From: an uncultured Rhodopila sp.
GTDB taxonomy: Bacteria > Pseudomonadota > Alphaproteobacteria > Acetobacterales > Acetobacteraceae
Assembly (NCBI GenBank): GCA_903851415.1
Contig: CAINOE010000140.1
Span: 1 to 49,008, forward strand
Length of the DNA: 49,008 nt
Reading direction: 5' to 3'
Shown here: piece after piece, positions 16,541-32,908 of the stretch
Layout of the letters: each line of letters opens with the position of its first letter
Numbering within the stretch: position 1 is the stretch's first letter
Position numbers and translations under genes: made by a program
The notes under the pieces: model-generated
The model's input: the letters and a program-made list of their open reading frames with translations, nothing else
What the model was told of the DNA's origin: nothing
Database searches by the model: none

Positions 16541-17605
16541 CTACCAGGCCGGAGCGATGCGGATGGATGCGGGCAGCTCATGCTGTTGCGGCCGCAGCAG
16601 ATACAGCCGCCCGATGGTGACCGCCGCCGCCGCGATCAGGCCGGCTTTCTTGACGGCGCCAATCGCGCCGCCGCGGGCCTTGGCCGCGTCGATGCCGACG
16701 CTGATCCGGCGCAGACGCTGAAGCCCGGCGAGGAAGGCCGGGTTGTCCAGGTCGAGCAGCACCGGGAACACCTGCTTGGAGATCTCCTGCGTGATCTGGA
16801 ACACCTGCATGTCGTACTGAGTCGGGTCGACGCCCAGCGCCTTGTGGAACACCGGGCGGCCGTGGTCGCGCACAAACATGGTGGCGAACACCGACAGCAG
16901 GAAGAAGCGGATCCACAGCTTGTTGACGAAGCTGTTGAGCAGTTGCGGGTTGGCGCGCATCACCAGGGCGAAGGCCTCGCCATGGCGGAACTCGTCGTTG
17001 CACCACTCCTTGAACCATTTGAAGATCGGGTGGAACCGCAGTTCCGGGTGCCGTTCCAACTGGCGGAAGATGCTGATATAGCGGGCGTAGCCGATCTTCT
17101 CGGACAGGTAGACGGCGTAGAAGATGAACTTCGGCTGGAAATAGGTGTACTTCTTCACCTTGGTCAGGAAGCTCAGGTCCACGCCGACGCCGAAATCCTT
17201 CAGCGTGTCGTTGATGAACCCGGCATGGCGGGATTCATCACGCGCCATATAGGCGAACCAGGCCTGGATGTCCGGGTTGGTGACGCGCTTCTTGATCTCC
17301 GAGTACAGCACGCAGCCGGAGAATTCCGAGGTGACGGAACTGACCAGGAAGTGGATGAACTCCTCCCGCAGATCCTCCGGCATGGTGGACAGGTCCATGT
17401 CGAAGTCGGCGTTGCGGGTGAAATGGTGCTTGTTGGTGTCGCGGGCGAACTCCGCCATCAGCCCGTCCCACTCGGCGCGGACGGAATCGACGTTCAGCCG
17501 GTCCATCGCGGCGAAATCGGTGGTGTAAAAGCGCGGGCTCAGCACGGTCTCGTGCAGAGCCATCTTGGTCGTTTCGCTGACTTGTTTTTGTATGGTGGCG
17601 CTCAT
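16541..17605 (-). CDS. acsF: Mg-protoporphyrin IX monomethyl ester oxidative cyclase (AcsF)
   Basis: A 354-residue di-iron enzyme that closes the isocyclic ring E with O2, giving divinyl-protochlorophyllide. The iron-binding carboxylate/His motifs are visible: Glu94 in TSEFSGC, Glu124 and His127 in [10 protein letters not shown], and a later [13 protein letters not shown]. It overlaps the upstream 92-residue gene by four bases. This is the oxygen-dependent route; no anaerobic BchE is present in this window, so at least aerobic or microaerobic pigment synthesis is supported. Confidence 0.96.
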   Translation of the reverse strand: MSATIQKQVSETTKMALHETVLSPRFYTTDFAAMDRLNVDSVRAEWDGLMAEFARDTNKHHFTRNADFDMDLSTMPEDLREEFIHFLVSSVTSEFSGCVLYSEIKKRVTNPDIQAWFAYMARDESRHAGFINDTLKDFGVGVDLSFLTKVKKYTYFQPKFIFYAVYLSEKIGYARYISIFRQLERHPELRFHPIFKWFKEWCNDEFRHGEAFALVMRANPQLLNSFVNKLWIRFFLLSVFATMFVRDHGRPVFHKALGVDPTQYDMQVFQITQEISKQVFPVLLDLDNPAFLAGLQRLRRISVGIDAAKARGGAIGAVKKAGLIAAAAVTIGRLYLLRPQQHELPASIRIAPAW

Positions 17606-17880
17606 AACGATTCCTTCGGCTCAAACCCGACATCATAAAGTTCAAACAGTGACATCAGCCCGTTAACCCGGGCCCACAACCGGCCAAACACGGTGGCGCG
17701 GATCACGGTGGCGGTTCCCATGACCGAAATGCGGTCGCCAAACCTGATGGTGGACGGGGCGCCATGAACCAGAACACGATCGCCGGGACCGATGTCGATC
17801 CCCTCGGGCGTCGTGTGGGCGTACAGGTATTCCGGCGTCTGCTCGATCTCGATGGTGCAGGGGACTTCGACGCGCCTCAT
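17602..17880 (-). CDS. Small conserved-looking protein between puhC and acsF, function unknown
   Basis: A 92-residue protein with a beta-rich pattern ([40 protein letters not shown]) and a helical end ([20 protein letters not shown]). No signal peptide or membrane helix. It overlaps both neighbours by four bases (ATGA at each end), so it is certainly translated as part of the puh-acsF operon. I do not recognise a named family. Its place suggests a role in reaction-centre assembly or in the cyclase step, perhaps as an accessory subunit; this is inference only. Confidence 0.8.
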   Translation of the reverse strand: MRRVEVPCTIEIEQTPEYLYAHTTPEGIDIGPGDRVLVHGAPSTIRFGDRISVMGTATVIRATVFGRLWARVNGLMSLFELYDVGFEPKESL

Positions 17881-18338
17881 GACCCGGCCTTTGCTGTGAT
17901 CAGCTTCAGGAAGGCGTTTTCATTGGTGACACCGAACGCTTCAAGGTCGAGCATGCGGTGCGTCACCGGATCCTCCAGCGTCAGCCGGCTGTCCGCCCAT
18001 TCCGTCAGCCGGAACGGGACGCTGAGATCCGCGTCCTGCCGCACCCGCTGCTGCGCGAGGCCGCGCATCGTGCCGCGCAGGAAGCCATTGGTTTCAGGCG
18101 GGACGACCGCGATGGGTGTGGACGGGTCCTTCGCATCGAACACCGCGATGGACCCGTTCGCCCGGTCCTGGAACAGAAGATCGCGCGACACCACCGGAGC
18201 CGCGGTGATCGCCGTCTGGGTCGATCCCGTCATGCGGCCGACGGCGGCGGCAACGATTGACAGGGCGACGACGCCCGCAATGGCGATCAGCGCGGGGCGT
18301 GGAACCTCTTCGGGACGATGATCGTGGCTCAGGCTCAT
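17877..18338 (-). CDS. puhC: Photosynthetic complex assembly protein PuhC
   Basis: A 153-residue protein with one N-terminal transmembrane helix (ALIAIAGVVALSIVAAAVG, about residues 17-35). The periplasmic domain contains DLLFQDRANGSIAVFDA and NGFLRGTMRGLAQQR, features of PuhC. I start at ATG 18338 with GGAGGAC upstream; the frame is open further back, but that part overlaps the end of puhB. PuhC helps reorganise reaction-centre/LH1 complexes. It lies 16 bases after puhB and overlaps the next small gene by four bases. Confidence 0.92.
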   Translation of the reverse strand: MSLSHDHRPEEVPRPALIAIAGVVALSIVAAAVGRMTGSTQTAITAAPVVSRDLLFQDRANGSIAVFDAKDPSTPIAVVPPETNGFLRGTMRGLAQQRVRQDADLSVPFRLTEWADSRLTLEDPVTHRMLDLEAFGVTNENAFLKLITAKAGS

Positions 18339-18354
18339 GGTGTCCTCCGTTTTC

Positions 18355-19014
18355 CTATGCGGCAGCGTGCGCCCGGGCATCACGGCCCGCGGCTTCATTA
18401 CCGGACATTTCAACCGGTGTCGCCGGTTGCGAGGCGGAAGCGGCCAGAGCGCGGCCGAGAATTTGCGAGACGGCTGCCGCGTCGGGAATCGAGCGGAAGG
18501 AAGGCTGCGCCTTGGTGAACTTCCATGGGCGCGCGTGCGGCCAGATGATGACGTAGCCGATAGACTGCGAGGGCACCATGGTGATGGCGATATCCCCGGC
18601 GCCGTTCGGCCAGACTTGCACCCCCGCGGTCTCGATCATCGGGTAGGCAATCTGGATCGTCATCGGCAAGGCAATTCCAAAGCGGATGACCACGCGGCGC
18701 GTGGTGATGGTGTACAGCGTCGTCCGCGCGACGAGATAGGCGAACAGCGTCAGCAGCCCGACGGCCACGGCGCCGAGCGCGGCCAGCCGCAGGGCGGACA
18801 GCGCGATCTCCACCGGAGGTGTCGCGGCGGAAATTCCGCCGCTGACGCCCCAGATGATGAGTAGCAAGAAGTAGAATGACAGAAGCCTGGTCCGCATCGC
18901 CCGGCGCGCCAAAGTTCTCCATTCCGGGGCTCCCTGCCAGAGGATAGTCTCTCCGGCAGGCAACGGCGCGGGCAGGCCGGGAACCGGCTCGTGGTCGTGC
19001 TGGACCATATTCAT
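18355..19014 (-). CDS. puhB: Photosynthetic complex assembly protein PuhB
   Basis: A 219-residue membrane protein needed for efficient reaction-centre assembly. It shows LPAGETILWQGAPEWRTLAR near the N terminus, two or three hydrophobic helices (LLSFYFLLLIIWGVSGG around 45-61, and LAALGAVAVGLLTLFAYLV around 79-97), and a PH-like C-terminal part with TLYTITTRRVVIRFG. The ATG at 19014 overlaps the puhA stop by four bases. The C-terminal 25 residues are Ala-rich and probably disordered. Confidence 0.94.
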   Translation of the reverse strand: MNMVQHDHEPVPGLPAPLPAGETILWQGAPEWRTLARRAMRTRLLSFYFLLLIIWGVSGGISAATPPVEIALSALRLAALGAVAVGLLTLFAYLVARTTLYTITTRRVVIRFGIALPMTIQIAYPMIETAGVQVWPNGAGDIAITMVPSQSIGYVIIWPHARPWKFTKAQPSFRSIPDAAAVSQILGRALAASASQPATPVEMSGNEAAGRDARAHAAA

Positions 19015-19778
19015 ACCAGGGGCTCCCTCCGGCTCGGTTCAGCGAACAACTGGCCGCTGGCGAAGTAGGCCTGGATCTTGTCCTCTTCCAGCCAGGTGAT
19101 CTGGTCGGGGTTGGCCAGCGTCGGCGCTTCGCCGACCTGCTTGCCGGTCACGGAGGCGAGCAGAACCTGACTGGTTGACTCTTTGACGCGCACCAGCGGG
19201 TTCGGCACCAGCACGGAGGTTCCGGCCGGGGTTTTCACTTCGACGTAGCGGATCAGGGACTCTTCGCGGTCGACCCAGACATCCGTCACGGTGCCGCCGA
19301 CGATGCCGTCGAAGCCGACGACGTCGAACCCGATCGGGTTCGGGCTGTTCTCATCGAACGCATGATCGGTTGCCACGCGCAGAGGCGCCAGGCGGTTCTG
19401 GTCGTTGTGCCAGGTCAGTTCCGGCTTGTCGGCGCGCAGCGAGTAACCCGCGGGCCCGGAGGCGGACAGCAGCGGGTTGCCGATGGGGTCGGACGGCGCG
19501 CCGGTCAGGAACCCGGCCGACGTGGCCTTGTAATCGACTTCCGGACGGTCAGTGCGCGGCGCCTGCACGGATGTGCCATCGCGCAGCAGGAAGGTCTTCG
19601 GCGACGGCATCGGCGGGAAGCCTTCCCCCGTCCCATCGGGGTCTCCCGTGATCAGAGGATAGCCCTCGCGCTTGTCTTCCTTGCGCAGGTAGTAGATCAG
19701 GCCGAAAAAGAAGACCCAGAAGACGTACAGCGTCACCTGTGCGGTGTCGATGTACTGAGTGATTGCACCGGTTCCCAT
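19011..19778 (-). CDS. puhA: Photosynthetic reaction centre H subunit
   Basis: A 255-residue H subunit of the type-II reaction centre. The single transmembrane helix (YIDTAQVTLYVFWVFFFGLI, residues 9-28) is followed by YYLRKEDKREGYPL and a cytoplasmic domain with LRVATDHAFDENSPNPIGFD and VVGFDGIVGGTVTDVWVDR. It caps the L/M subunits and guides proton uptake to the secondary quinone. The stop/start overlap with puhB is four bases, and the gene begins four bases after the lhaA stop. The L and M genes (puf) are not in this window. Confidence 0.97.
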   Translation of the reverse strand: MGTGAITQYIDTAQVTLYVFWVFFFGLIYYLRKEDKREGYPLITGDPDGTGEGFPPMPSPKTFLLRDGTSVQAPRTDRPEVDYKATSAGFLTGAPSDPIGNPLLSASGPAGYSLRADKPELTWHNDQNRLAPLRVATDHAFDENSPNPIGFDVVGFDGIVGGTVTDVWVDREESLIRYVEVKTPAGTSVLVPNPLVRVKESTSQVLLASVTGKQVGEAPTLANPDQITWLEEDKIQAYFASGQLFAEPSRREPLV

Positions 19779-19782
19779 AACA

Positions 19783-21236
19783 TCACCTCGGTAGGCTGAG
19801 TGGGTGTGAAGCGATCTCGCCGAAGCCTAAGCCCTGCGAGCATTGTGTGCGCCCTTCGACGCTTGGCCGCCTGACGAGCGGTCCAATGGCGATCAGCGTC
19901 GCGAACAGCAACGCTATCTCGATGTGGTAGACGAAGGAGTAGCCGATCTGCTGGCTCTCCAGGCCCTCGCCGAGCAAGCCGTTGACGGCGAGGTATGAGA
20001 CGGCATCGCGGATCAGGCCGCCGGCCGCGACGGCCGAGCCGGCCGCAGAGGCTTGCACCGCGCCCCAGACGCCAAGGGCCAGGCCGATCTGGCCGGGGCG
20101 GGCTGTGCCCATGGCGGCGGTCAGCGTGCAGTGGCCGAACAGGCCGGCGCCAAAGCCAATCAGCACGGTGCCGAGGGCGAAAACGTTAGTCGATTGAAGC
20201 GGAGCCGCGAAGATCACGGCGGGGAACGCCACCAGCCCAACTGTCGCCCCCAATGCGGCCAGGCGGTACGGATCGGCGCCACGGCCCAGCCAGCGCGCGG
20301 CCAGTCCGAAGCCCGACAGGCCCCCGGCGGCGAGCAAAGCGCTCAGCAGCGTGGTGGTGCCAACCGGCAGGTGCAGGATCTGGCCGCCGTACGGCTCCAG
20401 AAGGATGTCCTGCATGCTGAATGCCACCGTTCCCATGCCGAGGGCGACGAGGCGGCGCTTCGCGTTCGGTGTCTCCTTGAAGGATTCCCAGGCCTGCCGG
20501 AAGGTCGGATGAACGCGGTCGCGGGCGGTCAGCGCCGGGTTGCGCGGCTCCTGCTTCCACAGCGCGATCGTGTTCAGCGCCACGGTGGCGATGGCGGTGC
20601 CCTGAATGACCTGGATCAGCTTGATCTCGGTGAAATGCGCCAGCAGCGCGCCATAGGTCAGCGCGCCGCCCACCATGCCGAGCAGCAGCATCATGCACAG
20701 CAGCGCGACGACCTTCGGGTGCGATTGCGGCGGTGCGAGATCGGTTGCCAGCGCGAGGCCGACGGTCTGCGTGGTGTGCACCCCGGCGCCGATCATCAGG
20801 AACGCCAGGGCGCCGCCGATCTGGCCGTAGATCAGCGGGCCGGTGGTGTCGCCGGACAGGACGATCAGGGCAAAGGGCAGGATGGCGAAGCCGCCGAACT
20901 GGATCAGCGTGCCCATCCACAGATACGGGACGCGGCGCCAGCCGAGGACGGATTTGTGGGTGTCGGAGCGGAAGCCGATCACCGCGCGGAAGGGGGCGGC
21001 GACCAAAGGCAGGGAGATCATCACCGCCACCAGCCAGGCGGGCACGCCCAGCTCGACGATCATGACGCGATTCAGTGTGCCGATGAGCAGCACGACGGCG
21101 AGGCCGACGGACACCTGGAACAGCGATAGCCGCAACAGCCGCCCGAGCGGCAGTTCGGCCGATGCCGCGTCGGCAAACGGTAGGAACCGCGTGCCGACGC
21201 GTGTCCAGTTCCGTGAGAGCTTTGCCCCGATACTGC

Positions 21237-21240
<4 letters not shown>
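19783..21240 (-). CDS. lhaA: Light-harvesting 1 assembly protein LhaA (PucC/MFS family)
   Basis: A 485-residue twelve-helix membrane protein of the bacteriochlorophyll-delivery branch of the major facilitator fold. Typical motifs include GTLNRVMIVELGVPAWLVA and GFRSDTHKSVLGWRRVPYLW. I place the start at GTG 21240, which overlaps the bchM stop in a GTGA; the open frame continues upstream within bchM but is out of register with family homology. LhaA helps build the LH1 ring and probably hands over pigment. It sits between bchM and puhA, the standard order. Confidence 0.93.
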
Positions 21241-26695
<5,455 letters not shown>

Positions 26696-26721
<26 letters not shown>

Positions 26722-28258
26722 CGTACAAGGTGTCCACAGTTATATCAGTCAATCCATGATCCAGGGCGAACCGTTCCGTGTTGCGGCGCGCCTTGCCTCT
26801 GACGAAAAATGGTATCTTTTTCAGTTCCTTTTCCGCTGCCTCGCCCCAGACGACCGGCCGTTCGGCAACCTCGACGGCCACCGCTTCGGGTGCTTGCGCG
26901 ACGGCCGGGGCAGGAGCGGGGGGCAAGGTCGTGCCGCCCAGATGCGATGCGCCGGCCTCGTCGTGGAACTCCGCGTCGTCGCGGAACATGTGCAGAAGGT
27001 GCTCTTCCAGGCCCATCATCAGCGGGTGGACCCAGGTGTCGAAGATCACGTTGGCGCCCTCGAACCCCATCTGCGGCGAGTAGCGCGCGGGAAAATCCTG
27101 CACATGCACGGGCGCGGAGATCACCGCGCAGGGAATCCCCAGCCGCTTGGCGATATGCCGCTCCATCTGCGTGCCGAGCACCAGCTCCGGCTGCAATTCG
27201 GTGATCTTCGCCTCGACCTCGAGGTAGTCGTCGGTGATCGTCGCCTCGATGCCATACAGCGCGGCGGCCTCGCGGATCTCGCGGCCGAACTCCCGCGAAT
27301 AGGTGCCGAGGCCGACGACCGTGAAGCCCATTTCGTCGCGCGCCATGCGGGCGGCGGCGACCGCATGGGTGGCGTCGCCGAAGATGAACACCCGCTTGGC
27401 GGTCAGGTAGGTCGAGTCGACCGACCTGGTGTACCAGGGCAGGCGCGAATCCTCCGCCTCCAGCACCGCGGTCGCATCGACACCGGCCAGCTCGGCGACT
27501 TCCCTGATGAAATCGCGCGTCGCGCCGATGCCGATGGGTATGGTCCTGGTCAGCTTCTGCCCGAAATTGCGGAGCAGGTACTGCGCCGCGACCATGCCGG
27601 TCTCCGGATACAGCACGACATTGAAATCGGCGTCGCCCAGCGTCACCAAATCGGCCGGCGTGGCACCGAGCGGCGCCGTGACGTGAACGTCGATCCCGAG
27701 GCGTCCCAGCAGCCGGGTGATCTCCGTCACGTCGTCCCGGTGCCGGAAGCCCAGCGCCGTCGGCCCCAGGATATTGCAGCGCGGCCGCTCTCCGGGCGCG
27801 CGCTCCCGCGTCTCCGGCTTCTTCGCGAAGGCGCGGACAAGCTGGTAGAACGTTTCCGCCGAACCCCAGTTTTCCTTCTTCTGGTAGGCCGGCAGTTCGA
27901 CCGCGACGACCGGTATCGGCAAGGCCAGCGCCTTGGCCAGCCCGCCCGGATCGTCCTGGATCAGTTCGGCGGTGCAGGAGGCACCCACCAGCAGCGCCTG
28001 CGGCCTGAACCGCTCATACGCTTCCTTCGCGGCGTTCTTGAACAGCTCCGCCGTGTCGCCGCCGAGGTCGCGCGCCTGGAACGTGGTGTAGGTCACCGGC
28101 GGCCGCTTCGACTGCCGCTCGATCATGGTGAACAGCAGATCGGCGTAGGTGTCGCCCTGCGGGGCGTGCAGCACGTAGTGCAGCCCCTCCATGCCGGTGG
28201 CGACCCGCATCGCGCCGACATGGGGAGGTCCCTCGTATGTCCAAAGAGTGAGCTTCAT
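26696..28258 (-). CDS. bchB: Dark-operative protochlorophyllide reductase subunit BchB
   Basis: A 520-residue catalytic subunit that forms the BchN2B2 core, where the C17=C18 double bond of protochlorophyllide is reduced. It starts [20 protein letters not shown]. Asp36 ([11 protein letters not shown]) sits where the unusual aspartate ligand of the NB cluster is known. Later motifs include [15 protein letters not shown] and [20 protein letters not shown]. The C-terminal domain (after about 420) carries the extra helical part typical of BchB. It starts three bases after the bchN stop. Confidence 0.97.
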
Positions 28259-28261
28259 GCC

Positions 28262-30051
<1,790 letters not shown>

Positions 30052-30417
30052 ACGGGTCTCCCGGCATCCCGCGGCCGCGCCCCAGGGGCAACAGTCCACG
30101 GAGCCAATGAATCGATTTATCTGATCAGGCGTAAACATGGATTGACAGCCATGCGCAGGAGTTGTGGTGTCCGCCTTTGGACGGAACCATGTCGACGACC
30201 GCCATGCGACCTGCATATGTCACTAAAAACCTGCCCGGGGCTTTAATATTGAGACGTTTCTCGGTTAGACGGTCTGCCATCTCGCCCTCCCCAGCGCAAT
30301 TGCGGCGCGGATCGAAGGCTAGAGCGCGTAAGACCAGACTGTCAAGCGGGCAGTACGTAAACCAGACTTGACATATGCGGGCCGTGGCGGTGAACTGAAA
30401 ACAAGGGGGACAAGTGC
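30052..30417. promoter_or_regulatory. Divergent regulatory region between bchF and aerR
   Basis: About 366 bp separates the two photosynthesis transcription units. I find no perfect PpsR/CrtJ site (TGT-N12-ACA), only the near match at 30340. The strongest structure is the dyad at 30340-30373. The bchF side has a long leader of about 290 bp if the dyad promoter is used, so further bchF promoters nearer the gene are possible. Confidence 0.6.
30340..30373. promoter_or_regulatory. 34-bp dyad with outward-facing TTGACA boxes (candidate shared operator/promoter)
   Basis: TGTCAAG at 30340-30346 and CTTGACA at 30367-30373 are perfect inverted arms centred on ACGT (30355-30358). Each end supplies a consensus -35 box TTGACA facing outward: towards aerR (30368-30373, with TGAACT as a weak -10 after 17 bp) and towards bchF (30345-30340 on the minus strand, with TAGCCT after 18 bp). 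The half-sites TGT-N12-ACG and CGT-N12-ACA are each one base off the PpsR consensus. Binding by PpsR or AerR is inference. Confidence 0.5.
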
Positions 30418-31356
30418 ATGACCGCCTTCATGGAACAGGTCGCGGACGCGGCCGGATGGCCCAGCGACCTCCACACGGCCGGCACCCAACACGAGGCGGT
30501 TTACGAACGGCGTATGGAAAAGCCTGTCCCGGCGGACCCTCCCGCACTGGCCGCGGTGCCGCGGCACAAACGGGCGGCCATGGTGTCCCGCCTGGTGGAG
30601 GCGGAGATCCTGCCGCGTCTGGCAGCGGCTAAGCGCACCGGCATGGGGACCGCGGGGTCGGCCACAGGAAGGGCCGAGGGGTCAAGTGTGACAACCGAAA
30701 CTGACACCGCCGAACTGGTCCGGCTCCTGATGCAACAGGATGCCGCGGACAGCATTGCCTTCCTGGAGGTGTTGCAACTCCGCGGCGTAACCCCGGCGTC
30801 GCTTTACCTGGGAATCATCACGGACGCGGCGCGCTGCCTCGGCGCCATGTGGGATGAGGACCGCTGCGACTTCGCCACGGTGACCATCAGTATGGGCCGC
30901 CTCCAGCAAGTGGTCCGCGCGCTGTCCCCAACCTTTCAGACCGCCGCGCTGAGCCGCGCGCATGCCGATTCGATCCTCCTGCTGCCCGCGCCGGGAGAAC
31001 AGCATTTTTTCGGACTGGTGATTCTTTCCGAGTTTTTTCTGCGGGAGGGCTGGCACGTCGTCGGCGGCCCGGCGTCCCGTGGCAATGGCCCGGCCGACAT
31101 CGTCCGCACCACCTGGGTGGACGTGGCCGGATTCTCCATCGCCTCGAACGTCCGGATGGAGGGGCTGGCAGACTGCATTCGCGACGTCCGCAGGGCGTCG
31201 GTGAACACGGAGATAAAGGTGATGGTTGGCGGGCCCCTGCTGCTGATGCGGCCGAACGTGGTGCAGGAGGTCGGCGCCGACGTGTCGGCCGCCGATGCGC
31301 CCGGTGCGGTGCGGGAGGCGCGCGGACTGCTTTCGATGCGGACGGCGGCCGACTGA
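30418..31356 (+). CDS. aerR: AerR/PpaA-type cobalamin-binding regulator of photosynthesis genes
   Basis: A 312-residue protein; AerR/PpaA proteins act as antirepressors that modify PpsR/CrtJ activity. The C-terminal half is a B12-binding fold. GEQHFFGLVILSEFFLREGW includes the His expected to contact cobalamin in AerR, and the linker region WDEDRCDFATVTISMGRLQQ matches the helical B12 cap. The N-terminal 95 residues are variable. ATG 30418 follows AAGGGGGA. It is the first gene of the plus-strand unit, directly before ppsR as in other purple bacteria. Confidence 0.92.
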   Translation: MTAFMEQVADAAGWPSDLHTAGTQHEAVYERRMEKPVPADPPALAAVPRHKRAAMVSRLVEAEILPRLAAAKRTGMGTAGSATGRAEGSSVTTETDTAELVRLLMQQDAADSIAFLEVLQLRGVTPASLYLGIITDAARCLGAMWDEDRCDFATVTISMGRLQQVVRALSPTFQTAALSRAHADSILLLPAPGEQHFFGLVILSEFFLREGWHVVGGPASRGNGPADIVRTTWVDVAGFSIASNVRMEGLADCIRDVRRASVNTEIKVMVGGPLLLMRPNVVQEVGADVSAADAPGAVREARGLLSMRTAAD

Positions 31357-31400
31357 ACGGACAACGGACAGGCGGCGCGGGTCCACAACGGGGAGGAAGA

Positions 31401-31469
31401 ATGACTTCGGGTCCCAAACGGGCGCGGAGCAAGGCAGTTGCTCAGATTGAAGGATTCTGCTGCAAGTGA
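31401..31469 (+). CDS. 22-residue leader ORF overlapping the ppsR start
   Basis: ATG 31401 follows GGGGAGGAAGA, the best ribosome site in this intergenic space. The frame runs 22 codons (starts MTSGPKRARSKAV, ends EGFCCK) and its TGA at 31467 overlaps the ppsR GTG (31466) in a GTGA. ppsR itself has only a weak ribosome site, so translation of the leader probably carries ribosomes to ppsR. The peptide is basic with a Cys-Cys end. Function unknown; it may simply be a coupling cistron. Confidence 0.5.
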   Translation: MTSGPKRARSKAVAQIEGFCCK

Positions 31470-32890
31470 AGGCGTTCAGGACCCCGAAGACCGCGTTGGG
31501 CGACATCGATGCCGAGGCCGCCGCCGCTTTGATCAGCGCAGCCGCCGACATTGCGCTCATCCTCGACGAAAATGGCGTGATCCGCGATGTCTCCATCGCG
31601 GATGAGGGCTTGCTGGCCGATCTTGCCGAACCGGCGGGGTGGCTGGGGAAGCCGTGGCTGGAGACGGTCACTGAGGAGAGCCGCCAGAAGATCGAAGCGT
31701 TGATTGCCGGGGCGTCCTCGACGCACGAGCCGCGGTGGCGGCATGTCAACCATCCCGCCGGCCGGGGCGACGATGTACCTATACTTTATGCCGCCGTGCG
31801 GACGGGCGCGCCGGGCCGGATCGTGGCGTTCGGCCGCGATTTGCGGGCGGTGTCGGCCTTGCAGCGGCGCCTGATCGACGCGCAGCAGTCGCTGGAGCGC
31901 GACTACGTGCGGATTCGCCATGTCGAAACCCGCTACCGCCTGCTGTTCCAGATGGCTTCGGACGCGGTGCTGGTGGTCGATGGCGCGACCCAAAAGGTGC
32001 TGGACAGCAACCCGACCGCGCGCCGCCTGTTCGCCAGCGGGGCGGAGCCGGGTCAGCCCTGGCCGTTCGCCGCCGCCTTCACGCCCGAGACCGCGCGCAG
32101 CGTCGAACTGCTGTTGGCGGGCGTCCGCGCCTCCGGCCGAGCCGACGATGTGCGCGCGAACCTGGCGTCCGATAATTCCGAGGTCCAGGTGTCGGCATCA
32201 CTGTTCCGTGATGAGGGCGGGGCAGCATGTCTTGTGCGCATATCTGTTCCGCAAGGAGAGCATGCGACCGCGACCGTCCCGAAGCTGAAATCGAAGCTGC
32301 TGAAGCTGATGGAGGGTGCGCCGGACGGTTTCGTCGTCGCCGGCGTCGATCTGCGCGTGATCACCGCCAACGCGGCCTTCCTGGAGATGGCGCAGTTGCC
32401 GACTGAAGAACAATGCCGCGGCGAGTCGCTCAACCGCTGGGTCGGCCGCACCGGAATCGACCTCGACATCCTGACCGCGAACCTCAAGCAGCACGGTTCG
32501 GTGCGGCTGTTCGCGACCATCATGCACGGCGAGCTCGGCGAACTGTCGGAGGTGGAGATTTCCGCCGTCACGGTGATGAACGGCGGGCAGCCCTGCTTCG
32601 GCTTCGCGATCCGCGATATCGGGCGGCGGCTGGAACGCGGGCCGGCGGTGGAGAAAGCGCTGCCTCGCTCGCTGGACCATCTGACCGGCCTCATCGGCCG
32701 GGTCGCGCTGAAGGATCTGGTGCGCGAGGCGACCGACGTCATCGAGCGCCTGTGCATCGAGGCCGCGCTCAAGCTGACCGACGACAACCGCGCCTCGGCG
32801 GCGGAGATGCTCGGGCTGAGCCGGCAGAGTCTGTACGTGAAATTGCGCCGCTACGGCCTGGGCGATGCCGAGACGGCGGGTGCGGATTAG
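31466..32890 (+). CDS. ppsR: Photosynthesis gene repressor PpsR/CrtJ
   Basis: A 474-residue redox-responsive repressor of bch, crt and puc genes. N-terminal and tandem PAS domains (ADIALILDENGVIRDVSIAD; FQMASDAVLVVDGATQKVL; GFVVAGVDLRVITANAAFL) are followed by a Fis-type helix-turn-helix at the C terminus (AEMLGLSRQSLYVKLRRYGL). Cys430 (IERLCIEAALKL) lies just before the DNA-binding helices, where the redox-active cysteine of CrtJ is known. The start is GTG 31466, coupled to a 22-codon leader. A partner AerR is encoded just upstream. Confidence 0.95.
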   Translation: MKAFRTPKTALGDIDAEAAAALISAAADIALILDENGVIRDVSIADEGLLADLAEPAGWLGKPWLETVTEESRQKIEALIAGASSTHEPRWRHVNHPAGRGDDVPILYAAVRTGAPGRIVAFGRDLRAVSALQRRLIDAQQSLERDYVRIRHVETRYRLLFQMASDAVLVVDGATQKVLDSNPTARRLFASGAEPGQPWPFAAAFTPETARSVELLLAGVRASGRADDVRANLASDNSEVQVSASLFRDEGGAACLVRISVPQGEHATATVPKLKSKLLKLMEGAPDGFVVAGVDLRVITANAAFLEMAQLPTEEQCRGESLNRWVGRTGIDLDILTANLKQHGSVRLFATIMHGELGELSEVEISAVTVMNGGQPCFGFAIRDIGRRLERGPAVEKALPRSLDHLTGLIGRVALKDLVREATDVIERLCIEAALKLTDDNRASAAEMLGLSRQSLYVKLRRYGLGDAETAGAD

Positions 32891-32908
32891 AGCAGCCGGG
32901 GAATCATC

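Noticed and set aside
30052..30417. A perfect PpsR/CrtJ site TGT-N12-ACA in the bchF-aerR gap
   Set aside because: Checked every TGT on the plus strand; only one-base-off matches within the 34-bp dyad were found.
31401..31469. The leader ORF as a frameshifted N-terminal part of PpsR
   Set aside because: PpsR homology starts right after the GTG (KAFRTPKTALGDIDAEA), and nothing in the leader resembles PpsR, so a separate cistron is more likely.
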